A stretch of DNA of 64,000 bases, taken from Euryarchaeota archaeon UBA463 (GTDB lineage: Archaea; Thermoplasmatota; Poseidoniia; Poseidoniales; Thalassarchaeaceae). Under the pieces are notes generated by a model. The model was not told where the DNA came from, searched no databases, and was given only the letters and a program-made list of their open reading frames with translations. Position numbers and translations under genes: made by a program. Below, one piece after another: positions 36,626-46,388 of the stretch; positions within the stretch are counted from its first letter, which is position 1; every line of letters starts with the position of its first letter. The stretch spans positions 1 through 64,000 of the forward strand of contig DAOI01000024.1 of NCBI GenBank assembly GCA_002501805.1, written 5' to 3'.

Positions 36626-36781
36626 ATGGACAAATTTCTAGAACAATGGATTGAAGAAACGATTGGCGACCAAGATATCTCTGGAGAGATGCATAAGATT
36701 AGTGCCAGCTCGATACTTTTTGCAGCTATAGCAAACTACAGGGCCCCAGCTTGGGTCCAGTCACCTCTGAAGAATATCTAG
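36626..36781 (+). CDS. Small protein, 51 residues, unknown function
   Basis: ATG at 36626 with a full AGGAGG at 36612-36617, eight bases upstream, one of the best ribosome binding sites in the window. The product is soluble and slightly acidic, with an amphipathic first half (FLEQWIEETIG) and a second half containing SSILFAAIANYRAPAW. The TAG stop overlaps the TAG stop of the convergent dehydrogenase gene within one palindromic CTAG (36778-36781). No family recognised. The ribosome site and the promoter favour a real gene. Confidence 0.55.
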   Translation: MDKFLEQWIEETIGDQDISGEMHKISASSILFAAIANYRAPAWVQSPLKNI

Positions 36782-38838
36782 GATGAGTTATACTTTGGAC
36801 GCCTTCCCTCGATCAGAGCACTGAGCCCTTCCTCTGCGTCTTCTGTACTGAAGATCTCTCCCAGTCTCTGTAGCTCGAGCTTAAGCCCATCCTCTAGAGA
36901 AGCCCCAGTTCTTACATCGGACAGTAAATCACTCGCTATACTGAGTGCTATAGGGGCTACTCTTGATAGGGATTTTATTTGTCTTGAAACTCTTGGGTCC
37001 TCTAAATCATAGTCTTCGGGAACCTTTCCAGAAATTAACGCCTCAATATTCTTATCAGAATAGAAGCCTTTCGCGAAGAGAGCAACTTCACTATCATCAT
37101 TCAGTGGTTTTCCGGGATACTTCTGGTCGGGCTTCTTTCCCACTAGAGAAAACACAATATCTTCTACATCGGAAGACTCTACTTTATGCGTCAGCAGACC
37201 TATATCAAGTGCTGTCGAGGAATCTAGGAAGTTACCAGCCAGAACTGCATATCTGGCGCATTCAACACCACAAATCCTCGCAGTTCTCTGAGTTCCTCCA
37301 AGGCCAGGGTAAATTCCTATAGAAGTTTCTGGAAATCTGAATTGAGTCCTCCTAGTACCAATCCTGTAATCACAGGAAAGCGCTAGTTCAAGACCTCCTC
37401 CCAGTGCCAATCCTGTCGTTAGGGCAATGGTTGTCTTCTCGCATCTCTCGATACTATTGAGAACATCGTGCCCGTCTGATGTGAATTCGTATATATCTTG
37501 GAAAGAGTCCTCTCGGAGCTTATCCACGAAGAATTTTACATCTGCTCCTGCGACAAACGCTTTGCCAGCCCCCTCGAACACAACTGTAGAAATGTCCCCT
37601 CTGGAATTAATTTCATCCACAATCTCTCCCAATTGGGAGACAAGACTGACATTTAGGGCATTCATTGCCTCTGGACGATTCAATCTGACTCTTGCAATTT
37701 CACCCTCTACGGCTAGATCGACATAGGAGAACTCGAACTCCTCTGTTCTATCGGAGAACCACCTCGGGAGCTCTATCCCAGCCATTTGCGAATAATTAAC
37801 AGCCATCCTCGAGGCTTCACTGACTCCTATTTCATTAGCGATTTCGAACGGTCCTTTCGCCCATCTCAAACCAACCTTAGCTCCTCTGTCAACATCTTCC
37901 ATTGAGCATACCTCCTCCTCAACAATCTGAGCAGAAACAGAGAAAACCTGTCCTAGAAGCCTCTCGGAAATTATTCTCTTAGTATCCTCATCGCATTCTT
38001 CTTCATCTCCAATTTCCCATAATCGTCCGCCTTCTACTAGGTCCCTAAGGGAATCTGTTCCGATATATCTAGGCGTATCCAACTGTTTGGCTAAGTAATC
38101 GGTTGAATGTAATGCGATGGGCGGGCCTGTTAGATTCATCAAGGCGAATGGACCCATTCCAATATTGAAAGCGGATCTAGCAACCGAATCTATCTGTGCG
38201 GTGCTTCCCACTCCTTCTTCCAAAAGCTTGCAAGCTTCATTTAGCCATGGTACGAAGAATCGATTTACCACAAAGCCCGGGCGGTCTTTGCAAACAATTA
38301 CTACCTTTCCCATTGACTTACAGTACTGTTCGACTAGCTTGATACTTCTCTCAGAACTTTCTGTAGCTGGGATCACCTCAACAAGTCTATTCTTTGCAGG
38401 GTGGTAGAAGAAGTGTAGGCCAACAAATCTATCTGGTCTGCCAGTAGATGATGCTAGCTTGTCCACAGACAAAGAAGATGTGTTGCTGGCCAGAATGGTA
38501 TGACTATCGCATACATCGTTCAAAGTCTCAAAGACGGCCTTTTTAACATCAAAATCTTCGAAAACAGCTTCAATTACCAGATCTGTTGAGGGATCAACAT
38601 TCTCTGTCCCCACTACGCCAGTAATCCTTGACTTAATCTGCTCTACCTGCTTGGAGTTGAAAATCCTACGCTCCTCTGCTTCCTTTAGGAACTCTGACAC
38701 AATCCCGTGCCCTCTGTCTACCCACTCTTGCTCCCTATCTACCATTTGGACCTCGAATCGCTCTTGGGCACTCTTCTGTGCTATCCCAGAGCCCATATTC
38801 CCCGCACCAATGATTGCCACCTTCTCAATCGGTCCCAT
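36778..38838 (-). CDS. 3-hydroxyacyl-CoA dehydrogenase / enoyl-CoA hydratase fusion
   Basis: 686 residues. N-terminal NAD-binding dehydrogenase (VAIIGAGNMGSGIAQ near residue 7, GLHFFYHPAKNRLVEVI around 140, and the C-terminal dehydrogenase domain with RPGFVVNRFFVPWLNEA) followed by a crotonase domain from about residue 385 (GAGKAFVAGADVKFF and ALGGGLELALSCDYRIG, which hold the oxyanion loops; a Glu in FPETSIGIYPGLGG). This order is the archaeal form, used in beta-oxidation and in crotonyl-CoA conversion. The ATG at 38838 fits the family start; a TTG seven codons earlier is less likely. Stands alone, convergent with the small ORF. Confidence 0.92.
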   Translation of the reverse strand: MGPIEKVAIIGAGNMGSGIAQKSAQERFEVQMVDREQEWVDRGHGIVSEFLKEAEERRIFNSKQVEQIKSRITGVVGTENVDPSTDLVIEAVFEDFDVKKAVFETLNDVCDSHTILASNTSSLSVDKLASSTGRPDRFVGLHFFYHPAKNRLVEVIPATESSERSIKLVEQYCKSMGKVVIVCKDRPGFVVNRFFVPWLNEACKLLEEGVGSTAQIDSVARSAFNIGMGPFALMNLTGPPIALHSTDYLAKQLDTPRYIGTDSLRDLVEGGRLWEIGDEEECDEDTKRIISERLLGQVFSVSAQIVEEEVCSMEDVDRGAKVGLRWAKGPFEIANEIGVSEASRMAVNYSQMAGIELPRWFSDRTEEFEFSYVDLAVEGEIARVRLNRPEAMNALNVSLVSQLGEIVDEINSRGDISTVVFEGAGKAFVAGADVKFFVDKLREDSFQDIYEFTSDGHDVLNSIERCEKTTIALTTGLALGGGLELALSCDYRIGTRRTQFRFPETSIGIYPGLGGTQRTARICGVECARYAVLAGNFLDSSTALDIGLLTHKVESSDVEDIVFSLVGKKPDQKYPGKPLNDDSEVALFAKGFYSDKNIEALISGKVPEDYDLEDPRVSRQIKSLSRVAPIALSIASDLLSDVRTGASLEDGLKLELQRLGEIFSTEDAEEGLSALIEGRRPKYNSS

Positions 38839-38900
38839 GGCTATCCGACGAGGGGACAATCAATGAATGCAGCGGATGATTCGCCCAATCCAAACCAATG

Positions 38901-38910
38901 AATTTATTCA
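38901..38910 (+). promoter_or_regulatory. TATA-like box for the CXCH surface-protein operon
   Basis: AATTTATTCA lies 24-33 bases before the ATG at 38934, the expected distance for a leaderless archaeal transcript. This supports 38934 over the ATG at 38898 as the start. Confidence 0.4.
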
Positions 38911-38933
38911 GTCCGCATCTCCCATGGTTAGCT

Positions 38934-41585
38934 ATGCCACGACGCGGGGCCATCTCGGTGATTGTGATATTCTTACTTCTATCATCTGCCTCTCAGATGG
39001 CAATAGCCAACAGTGGTGGAAAGTATAACTCTTCAAATGGATGTGGTTGTCATGGGGGTTCTGCGGCCTCTCCAACACCAACTCACAACTTTCCTACTAC
39101 TTACTCGCCCGGACAGAGCTATTCATTGAATATAGGGATGAATGGGGGCGTATCTGGCTCCAAGGGAGGATTCAACTTACAGGTGTCCGATGGAACCCTA
39201 GCTACTGGGTTTGGAATTATGAACACACAAGTCAACTCTGCAGGAAACCAAGCAACTCACCAATTCCCAGACTACAGAAGCTGGTCTTTGGACTGGACCG
39301 CTCCATCGGCTGGCTCTGGTACTGTTACATTCTCGCTCGCGGTGATGGCCGCAAATGGCAATGGAAATAATGCCGGAGATGGGTGGGCAACTCTAACTCA
39401 TCAGTCAAGTGAGGACTCTGGCTCCACAAACACCCCCCCTACGGCATCATCAGTGAGCTATGTTCCATCCTCTCCAACTAAGGAGACTGGACTGGGAGTC
39501 AGCTACACATACTACGACGAGGACGGTGATTTCGAGCAAGGCACATCTATCCACTGGTTCAGGGATGGTCTCAGAGTTACTCAGATTGATGATCTAACTG
39601 ATATCCCCAATTCTTGGATTTCCAAAGATCAGAGCTGGAGAGTAGAGGTTACTCCCAATGATGGAAATGAATTTGGAGATACGGTTTCCTTAGATCCTAT
39701 CTCAATAGGAAATACTGCACCGATTGCCAGAGACTTGTCAATAGGTCCAGAATCTCCAATGGATGATGACGACCTCATATTGAACTGGGAGTACTATGAC
39801 CTTGATGGAGATCCACAAGATGACCAACAGACTACAATTTACTGGTTCCTAGATGGCTCTAGAGTCCCGGAGTTAGACGGAGAAGAAGCAGTCTCCAGCT
39901 TTATGATTAGGTCGGGTGATGAATGGGAGGTTTCTATCACTCCTCATGATTCCTCGGACTTCGGACTAACAGTTTACAGTGGGATAGTTGTAATAGGATC
40001 TTCCAATACGGGGCCCTCAGTTTCTGCATTCATCTCCACTACTGGAAATACTGTAACTACCGACTCCTTACAACTAATTTACACCCCCTACGATCCTGAT
40101 GGGGATACAATCCAGTCTACAGAAATTCGATGGTTCAGAGATTCTGCCATGGTGGCAGCATTCAATGACGAGACAGTGGTTGACCCATCCTTCACCTCCA
40201 AGGGAGAAACGTGGGAGTCCCATGTTCGAGTATTCGATGGCCTAGTCTGGTCTGAGTGGTTCGTAACAGATTCTGTAATTATTGTTAATACCCCTCCAGT
40301 TGTCACCAATATCTCACTCTTGCCACATGGAAAACTGACAACTGACTCTGATCTGTATGTGGAATGGGAGCAATTTGATATCGACGGGGATTTGGAGCAA
40401 GCCAGTCAAATTAGATGGTGGGTTGATGGTGAGTGGATCACTGACTATGATGGCCTTTACTCAATACCATCCTCTGAGGTGGATAGAGATGAACACTGGT
40501 CAGTACAAGTCATCCCAGGAGATGGAGAGGGCCTCGGGACCTCAATGAAGACCAACTCGAGAGTAGTTGAAAATGCTCGACCAATAATCCTAGAAGTTAC
40601 TCTGGAGAACTCACCAATTGGGGATATGGTAACCTCTCCAGACTCTTTGAATGATCTGCTGGCAATTACCATAACTAGGGATCCCGACAATGAACCTGTC
40701 GAACTCGACTACTCATGGTTCAGGGATGGTTTCATCGTTTCTGATCTAGGTGGAAACGATACTGTAAACTCGAACAGACTAGAGCCAGGACAACTTTGGG
40801 AAGTGGTAGTAACTGCGACAGATCCATGGGGGCTGGGTACTAATTCCTCAGCTTCAGTAACAATAGCAAACCTACCTCCGGTCCCACTCTGGTCCGTAAC
40901 TCCATCTCCTCCAATATCTGGGTCTGTAGCTACCTTTGATGCAACCAGCTCCTTTGATCTAGATGGAGAAGTTTCATCCTATCTGTGGATAATAGACGGT
41001 GTTGAGGTATCTGGAAGTTCTATTGATGTCATTATGGGGCCGGGACCTCACTCTATCTCGCTGACTGTAACTGACAATATGCAGGAAGTCCAATCATCGA
41101 CTTCGAGCATTGTCTATGACGAACCGCAGACTCCTCTATCCCTTGTAGCAACTCTGGATGGAGATCAAGTGAACCTAGTTTGGGCTGGTTCATCAGATGA
41201 ATATAGGATTTACAGATCTACTACGCCGATATCTTCAGTAGTTGGACTAACGATGTTCGATGAGATTCCAGTGTGGGGTGAACCAATACCCACTCCATTG
41301 ACCCCTGTCGGCTCTACTACATATCAGGAATGGAGCGAACCCGTCCCTGTTGCTACTACACTGTACTATGTCGTGACATCAGTAGTTGAAAACCAAGAGG
41401 TAGTTTGGATTGTCGATGGACAGAATCACATCAGTGTAGATGCGACTTCCATTGCTTCAGCCACACAAGAATCAACTGAGGAAGTGTCCCCTACCATATC
41501 GTTAGCAATATCCGGATTAATGGCCACTCTGGGTGTTCTATCTCTGATATTTGCTCTCACAGAGGCAAGGAGGAAATCAGAATGA
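38934..41585 (+). CDS. Secreted, membrane-anchored multidomain protein with N-terminal CXCH motif
   Basis: 883 residues. After a signal peptide (hydrophobic core about 7-25) the mature protein begins with GGKYNSSNGCGCHGGS, a heme-like Cys-Gly-Cys-His motif one residue shorter than CXXCH. Residues about 40-150 resemble the 'choice-of-anchor V' or Reeler-like beta domain known from bacterial surface proteins with CxxCH. Then come about five repeats of some 95 residues with Y-x-D-x-D-G-D and I-x-W-F-R-D-G, a PKD-like domain (about 645-735), an Fn3-like segment, and one C-terminal helix with a basic end (EARRKSE). First of three coupled genes; its stop overlaps the next ATG (ATGA). Heme attachment is a hypothesis. 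Confidence 0.75.
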   Translation: MPRRGAISVIVIFLLLSSASQMAIANSGGKYNSSNGCGCHGGSAASPTPTHNFPTTYSPGQSYSLNIGMNGGVSGSKGGFNLQVSDGTLATGFGIMNTQVNSAGNQATHQFPDYRSWSLDWTAPSAGSGTVTFSLAVMAANGNGNNAGDGWATLTHQSSEDSGSTNTPPTASSVSYVPSSPTKETGLGVSYTYYDEDGDFEQGTSIHWFRDGLRVTQIDDLTDIPNSWISKDQSWRVEVTPNDGNEFGDTVSLDPISIGNTAPIARDLSIGPESPMDDDDLILNWEYYDLDGDPQDDQQTTIYWFLDGSRVPELDGEEAVSSFMIRSGDEWEVSITPHDSSDFGLTVYSGIVVIGSSNTGPSVSAFISTTGNTVTTDSLQLIYTPYDPDGDTIQSTEIRWFRDSAMVAAFNDETVVDPSFTSKGETWESHVRVFDGLVWSEWFVTDSVIIVNTPPVVTNISLLPHGKLTTDSDLYVEWEQFDIDGDLEQASQIRWWVDGEWITDYDGLYSIPSSEVDRDEHWSVQVIPGDGEGLGTSMKTNSRVVENARPIILEVTLENSPIGDMVTSPDSLNDLLAITITRDPDNEPVELDYSWFRDGFIVSDLGGNDTVNSNRLEPGQLWEVVVTATDPWGLGTNSSASVTIANLPPVPLWSVTPSPPISGSVATFDATSSFDLDGEVSSYLWIIDGVEVSGSSIDVIMGPGPHSISLTVTDNMQEVQSSTSSIVYDEPQTPLSLVATLDGDQVNLVWAGSSDEYRIYRSTTPISSVVGLTMFDEIPVWGEPIPTPLTPVGSTTYQEWSEPVPVATTLYYVVTSVVENQEVVWIVDGQNHISVDATSIASATQESTEEVSPTISLAISGLMATLGVLSLIFALTEARRKSE

Positions 41586-42655
41586 AAAGGAACGCAGTCG
41601 TGGTGCTTATTTGTATCACACTGATTCTAGCCCCGGGTAGCTCTGTTGCAAACCCAGGAGGAAACGGCGATGGTAATAGGGACTACTCTTGCGGAGGATC
41701 CTGTCATGGCGATCCTGCACTAAGTATGCCATCAGATGCAACCATTGAGATCACACTCGGGAATGAGGCATTTTCAGGACAGGCTGTCGCCATTCATGTT
41801 ACAATAGACGGTATCAGTACCCCCAGCCAGATAGTTGGAATATTCATCCTAGGTTCCCTGAATGGAAATTCAGATACTCCAGAAGACCATGGTTGGCATT
41901 TGATTCAAGATCCTAACGGGGGCTCATCCAACTATATCGAGACGAAGGTATCTCCCTCTGGCTCAGTTACAGTAACGTGGGTTTTACTTTCGCCTGAGAG
42001 TTCTGGCATCCATACCCTGTATGCAGAGATCCACCATGGTTCTTATGCGGGGGACAAGGCATTCTCGGGTGTTAGTGAACCGTTTGAGGTTAATGTCCAA
42101 GACGTCCCTGAAGGCCTTCCTGGTCTAGCCGATGACTGGGTTGCTCCCTCATTCAGAGTCTCCGGGGATAGCAGTCCATTGTCCATCAGCACTAGGAACT
42201 CGACTGACATAACTGTGGAATGGATGCTTGACGGAGAGTGGAACCCTACTACTGCAGAGTTGGTTTGTAAAGAAGACTCAGAAGATGTATGTAATGACTG
42301 GGAAGTAAGTATTCCTGCTACTATGGGTGAGGCAAATATCCTGTACAGAGTAACAACGTTCAATGGAACCTTCTCCATAGAACAGCCCTGGCTGAAGATG
42401 GGAACCGCCCCCCCTCCATTCGAGGGCGAGGTGTGGTCAGCCAGAGCACACTCTTTCGCCTTCGCGTTATTGATAATTTCATTTTTAGTCACTCTACAAG
42501 CTCGGCTATATCCTCCTAATCAGAGAGATGATATGGACCAGACTCAGATAGTGGCCTCATCAGAGATGATCAGGTCTGAGGAGAACCCTGGATGGCTGTG
42601 GAATCCGGATACTCAGGAGTGGGTAGAAGATCCAGATTATGAAGGGGGCAACTAA
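41582..42655 (+). CDS. Secreted, membrane-anchored protein with N-terminal CX3CH motif
   Basis: 357 residues. A signal peptide is followed by CGGSCHGD at about residues 37-44, a Cys-x3-Cys-His motif one residue longer than CXXCH. Residues about 55-175 form a beta domain like the one in the preceding protein, with SQIVGIFILG and HTLYAEIHHGS. A second beta region (about 200-285) and one membrane helix (about 297-313) follow, with a short cytoplasmic tail whose end (NPGWLWNPDTQEWVEDP) resembles a small WxWxxxTxxW module seen in actinobacterial and archaeal membrane proteins. Coupled on both sides by ATGA and TAATG junctions. A single heme or metal site is possible but unproven. Confidence 0.72.
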   Translation: MKRNAVVVLICITLILAPGSSVANPGGNGDGNRDYSCGGSCHGDPALSMPSDATIEITLGNEAFSGQAVAIHVTIDGISTPSQIVGIFILGSLNGNSDTPEDHGWHLIQDPNGGSSNYIETKVSPSGSVTVTWVLLSPESSGIHTLYAEIHHGSYAGDKAFSGVSEPFEVNVQDVPEGLPGLADDWVAPSFRVSGDSSPLSISTRNSTDITVEWMLDGEWNPTTAELVCKEDSEDVCNDWEVSIPATMGEANILYRVTTFNGTFSIEQPWLKMGTAPPPFEGEVWSARAHSFAFALLIISFLVTLQARLYPPNQRDDMDQTQIVASSEMIRSEENPGWLWNPDTQEWVEDPDYEGGN

Positions 42656-43248
42656 TGATGGTAGGTGCTGCAACATTCCACACTGCCATGGCAGAGATTG
42701 TAGTTGGCTCCATGGTTCTGGCCACTCTATGCGCCATAGGTTGCTCAATATCTCGAATACTCCCCTCCTCAGAAATCAATAATGAATCTCTGATGGTTAC
42801 GATGGACAGAGCATCCCTAGCTGGCTCTGCTTTGGCTCTAATTTTCCTCCCGATAGCCATTCTCAGTGGAAATGTTGCGGCCGATGGTCAAGCAGAAAGT
42901 GCACTTCTGTACAATAAGTTCGTCTACAGCGGGCTTGCTCTGGGCTTCTGGAGCGCTTTCGTCATTGGAAGAATCAGGATGGGCCCGGGGTTGTGGGAAG
43001 AGAGGCCTCTGGCGATTCTTCAGTCCACCACAGCAGGTTTTGCATTTCTGATGACTTCCATGGCATCATCTATCGGAGGTAAACTAGTCAGAGGAGAGTC
43101 ACTGTTCGACGTCTTCCCTTTCTGGCTCCCTACTGAAACCGCTGCGATACTGCCACTTTGGGCGTCTGCGTCCTTGTTAATCCTAGGAATAACATCCTCA
43201 GCACTGGTTTTTAGATTCACTCTACCGAAGATTGCTAGGATAGAATAA
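42655..43248 (+). CDS. Multi-pass membrane protein coupled to the CXnCH proteins
   Basis: 197 residues, about five hydrophobic segments (around 7-28, 50-70, 85-105, 120-138, 165-187). Few charged residues and only one His (His9), so a b-type heme core is not obvious. The ATG shares its A with the stop of the preceding gene (TAATG), so the three genes are almost certainly one transcript. I do not recognise the family. As partner of two anchored proteins with Cys-His motifs it could be a membrane redox or assembly component; that is inference from context. Confidence 0.65.
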   Translation: MMVGAATFHTAMAEIVVGSMVLATLCAIGCSISRILPSSEINNESLMVTMDRASLAGSALALIFLPIAILSGNVAADGQAESALLYNKFVYSGLALGFWSAFVIGRIRMGPGLWEERPLAILQSTTAGFAFLMTSMASSIGGKLVRGESLFDVFPFWLPTETAAILPLWASASLLILGITSSALVFRFTLPKIARIE

Positions 43249-43250
43249 TA

Positions 43251-44486
43251 TTATTCTAGATTCAGGAATATCTCCTCAAGTCTAGTGGAAAAAACCTCAG
43301 GATTTAACCCCATCTTGGAAATGCTTGCTCTTCCGTTCTCTGACCATAAGGAGCGATTGTGAGTGTCTTTGGCCTCTTCAAGAGCCGCATGCCATGCTGA
43401 GTAGTCATCTCTGGGAAGAAGCCTCCCTGAAACCCCATCCGTAATTGTCTCCCTGAATCCGCCCTCATCCACGAAAAGAGCAGGCGTACCTAGGGACTGG
43501 GCCTCTATTGGAGTAAGTCCGAAAGGTTCTGAATGGGCCATACTGACTACCGCAACTGCCCCTCTAATAAGACTACAAAGTTCGGTCGACTCAAGTCTCG
43601 GAGCTACCCAAATCTCGACCTTACTCGATTTCGCATGTTCAATCAATGCATCAATTGACTCCTCTTCACCTCCTCCTACCAGTGCAAGGGACAAACCACT
43701 ATCTGTCAGCATGGAAATCGTCTCCCAAGTTCCTTTCACCCAACTCGCTCTTCCTATGGTTACTACATACGGCCCCTCGATTCCAACCAAGGGAGACGCC
43801 TCAGAACTTGGAGATTCAGAGGGAAACTCTTCGGGATCTAAACTAGGAGGCAACACCCCCGACGGAATTCCATATACATCACCGATTCTCGAGGATGTGA
43901 ACTTTGAATTCCCACTGATTGCAGTCCTATCCCTAGATGAAAGCATCCTGATCTTAGACAGGTCCTTTCTTCTAGCCATACTCAAAGCCACCCTAGTCAA
44001 GCTGAGGTTACGTCTAGGGGATCCATCTATCATCCGATGTAAGACATCCTCATGAAGGCCTCGATGCGGTTCAAGAAGGTGTAAATGCAAAGAAATACCA
44101 TCAGGAATGATTTCCAACATGGATAGGCTCCCATCACCACTGGTCAGGTGAATATATTCCAAATCGACAAAACTCTCAACTAGTCCTACGACTGATTTCC
44201 AACTCTGCAAAGAACTGGAGAATTCTTTATTCAATATCCTAGATACAGCCTCTCGGGGAGGCTTCCAATAAATATCCGGCTTCATTAGTTTAATATCATA
44301 TTCTTCACAAATCGAGTCGAGCTGTAGAGCACTGTCAAGAGTGGCCACAGAAACCTCGAATTTCTTTGATAGAGCAGGAAGGTTTCTGATAATATCCCTT
44401 TCAGCCCCTCCCATTGCGGAGAAGCTACCCTTGGCAACGAGTAATCTGGCTCGGACCCTACCCGCTCCCTCGCCATTACGCGCCAT
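43251..44486 (-). CDS. Glycosyltransferase family 4
   Basis: 411 residues with a GT-B fold. The N-terminal half begins with ARLLVAKGSFSAMGGAERDI, the usual acceptor-side glycine loop, and the C-terminal half has VTIGRASWVKGTW, LALVGGGEE and the E-x7-E donor motif SEPFGLTPIEA. Typical donor is a nucleotide sugar; the acceptor could be a lipid, protein glycan or another sugar. No membrane helix. Divergent from a second GT4 gene with about 50 bases between, and convergent with the membrane gene ending at 43248. Confidence 0.88.
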   Translation of the reverse strand: MARNGEGAGRVRARLLVAKGSFSAMGGAERDIIRNLPALSKKFEVSVATLDSALQLDSICEEYDIKLMKPDIYWKPPREAVSRILNKEFSSSLQSWKSVVGLVESFVDLEYIHLTSGDGSLSMLEIIPDGISLHLHLLEPHRGLHEDVLHRMIDGSPRRNLSLTRVALSMARRKDLSKIRMLSSRDRTAISGNSKFTSSRIGDVYGIPSGVLPPSLDPEEFPSESPSSEASPLVGIEGPYVVTIGRASWVKGTWETISMLTDSGLSLALVGGGEEESIDALIEHAKSSKVEIWVAPRLESTELCSLIRGAVAVVSMAHSEPFGLTPIEAQSLGTPALFVDEGGFRETITDGVSGRLLPRDDYSAWHAALEEAKDTHNRSLWSENGRASISKMGLNPEVFSTRLEEIFLNLE

Positions 44487-44536
44487 GAACCTCCATCCTC
44501 CGTCCTCGTTTAAGTCCGATACGCCTTGGTGTGGCC

Positions 44537-45619
44537 ATGGTGAGCAGAGTTCTGCTAGTCAGAGGGGGGCGCCTCGCTGAGAACTCGGGCTTAGGTAGAG
44601 CTCATCAGGCGATCGAGTCATTATTGGAAAAGGCGCTTGTACCGCAGTGGACTAAAGTCGGAACTATCGAGCACGAACAAGTAACCGGACTTGTTCAAAG
44701 AGCAGTAAAGAGATGGTATACTCATCCTAGGTCAGTGACAAAATTATCAGAATCCACGCCTGCAGATATTATTCACATTACTGACCAGGAACAGGCCCAT
44801 CTGGTTCCCAAGAACTGTCCAGTACCGGTAATAGTCACAGTTCACGACCTCTTCCATATTAGCCCCAGAAAGATAATCGGGGGAGATGTTACTGTATCAG
44901 TCGGAGAACAAAATCCAGGCCTTTTCAGAAGAAGAGACTTGAAGATGCTGAAGAAGGGCCTAGAGAGGGCGGATATGATAATTTGCATCTCTGAAAGTAC
45001 TCTAATGGATGTCAGGAGGATGTTTCCTGGAAAGAAAACGGCTCTTGTAAGACACCAGATAGACACAGAATATTGGAGCCCGTTCTCAAATCCCAAACCA
45101 CGGGAGCTTCTAGGGGAATTCGATAGTGAATCCAAGATGTTGGTAGTAACCTTGGGAAGTAATGAAGAGAGGAAAAGGCTAAATTTCGCTAAAAAGGTGA
45201 TTTCTTCATTACCCGATGAGGTTTCAAAAGATATCAATACGATTCACATCGGAAGCGAGGTCAAGCTTACCGATGAACAATTACTGGCCGCCTTACAGAG
45301 CGCGGAGGTCCTACTCTTCCCCAGTGCTAGTGAAGGATTCGGATACCCCCCGGCTGAGGCAATGGCCGCCGGTTGTCCTGTCATAGCATCAGATCTTCCG
45401 GCTCATAATGAGATAATTCCCAGCAGGTGCCTTCTTCCCGCTACCTCTACTCAGGATTGGGTGGATGAGATAGTACGAATCCACTCTGAGTGGAGAGCCG
45501 CGGGACAGGTTCCCAGACATCCCTCAGAGGAATTGATGAATCACATAGAGGACCTCCTAAGTCCAAAATCTCAAGGCGCCTCACTCGCTGAAGCATACAG
45601 CGATGCACTAAATAAATGA
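44537..45619 (+). CDS. Glycosyltransferase family 4 (second)
   Basis: 360 residues. GT-B enzyme with an N-terminal glycine loop (NSGLGRAHQAI), VHDLFHIS, a conserved CISES segment, and the donor-binding motif FPSASEGFGYPPAEAMAAGCPVIAS (E-x7-E). The ATG at 44537 follows a GTG two codons upstream and is preferred because family members start with the beta strand RVLLV. Only distantly like the divergent GT4, so the pair is not a recent duplication. Together they may act in surface glycosylation near the ABC export genes that follow. Confidence 0.87.
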   Translation: MVSRVLLVRGGRLAENSGLGRAHQAIESLLEKALVPQWTKVGTIEHEQVTGLVQRAVKRWYTHPRSVTKLSESTPADIIHITDQEQAHLVPKNCPVPVIVTVHDLFHISPRKIIGGDVTVSVGEQNPGLFRRRDLKMLKKGLERADMIICISESTLMDVRRMFPGKKTALVRHQIDTEYWSPFSNPKPRELLGEFDSESKMLVVTLGSNEERKRLNFAKKVISSLPDEVSKDINTIHIGSEVKLTDEQLLAALQSAEVLLFPSASEGFGYPPAEAMAAGCPVIASDLPAHNEIIPSRCLLPATSTQDWVDEIVRIHSEWRAAGQVPRHPSEELMNHIEDLLSPKSQGASLAEAYSDALNK

Positions 45620-45656
45620 CTAACTGGAATAGCTTGGTGCACGGACAACCACTGAT

Positions 45657-45663
45657 TATAAAC
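45657..45663 (+). promoter_or_regulatory. TATA box of the ABC export operon
   Basis: TTATAAA lies 21-27 bases before the ATG at 45684, the distance expected for a leaderless transcript of the following three genes. Confidence 0.5.
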
Positions 45664-45683
45664 TCGCCAATTCTCGATAGTAC

Positions 45684-46388
45684 ATGCTGGAGGTCAATGG
45701 GCTAAAGAAGGGCTTCGGCTCTGGCAGGAGGAGACTTGAGGTCCTGAAGGGGATAGACCTCAAAATAGAATCCGGAGAGCTCGTAGCTCTTATGGGACCT
45801 TCCGGATGTGGAAAGTCCACTCTGTTGAATATCATAGGTGGCCTTTTGGAGGCCGATTCAGGTTCCATTTCCCTTACTGAGTTCGAGTATGGTACTTATC
45901 CTCCGAGCAGAGTCGTGGATGTTAGGAGGAAAGGAGTGGGATGGATTTTCCAGGACTTCCATCTTGTGGATAGGCTATCTGCCTTGGACAATGTCATTTT
46001 CGCACTCGAGCTCTCTGGCGTACCGTCCTCTCAAGCAGAGAGTCAGGCAATAGATGCCCTCAGGAAGGTGGGTCTGTCTGATAGGATGAACTTCATCCCC
46101 GACCAGCTTTCTGGTGGACAGAGGCAGAGAGTGGCCATAGCTAGGGCAATTTCTGGCTCCAGACCGCTTATTCTAGCCGACGAGCCAACTGGGAATCTTG
46201 ATGTCAAGAGCGCTGAGGGGATACTCGATCTGTTCAAGGAACTCTGCCAGGACTACGGAATTTCCGTACTAATGGTCACTCACGATCCCAATCTTGCGTC
46301 AAAGGCAGATAGGATGCTTCTCCTGAGGGATGGAGTAACCGCCGCTTCAGACATACGTTCTGCATGGGGAGTAGGGGGCAATCTCTGA
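45684..46388 (+). CDS. ABC transporter ATPase, LolD/MacB type
   Basis: 234 residues, cytoplasmic. Walker [10 protein letters not shown] (about 38-46), Q-loop FQD, signature [14 protein letters not shown] (about 140-153), Walker [10 protein letters not shown] and the switch His in VTHD. This subclass drives MacB/LolCDE/FtsX-like permeases that move lipids, lipoproteins or peptides by a piston mechanism without transporting through the membrane. The stop overlaps the start of the permease (TGATG). A leaderless promoter precedes it. Confidence 0.93.
   Translation: MLEVNGLKKGFGSGRRRLEVLKGIDLKIESGELVALMGPSGCGKSTLLNIIGGLLEADSGSISLTEFEYGTYPPSRVVDVRRKGVGWIFQDFHLVDRLSALDNVIFALELSGVPSSQAESQAIDALRKVGLSDRMNFIPDQLSGGQRQRVAIARAISGSRPLILADEPTGNLDVKSAEGILDLFKELCQDYGISVLMVTHDPNLASKADRMLLLRDGVTAASDIRSAWGVGGNL

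Noticed and set aside
38934..42655. Calling the two CXnCH proteins c-type cytochromes
   Set aside because: Neither has the standard CXXCH spacing and no distal ligand is evident, so the heme idea is kept only as a finding.
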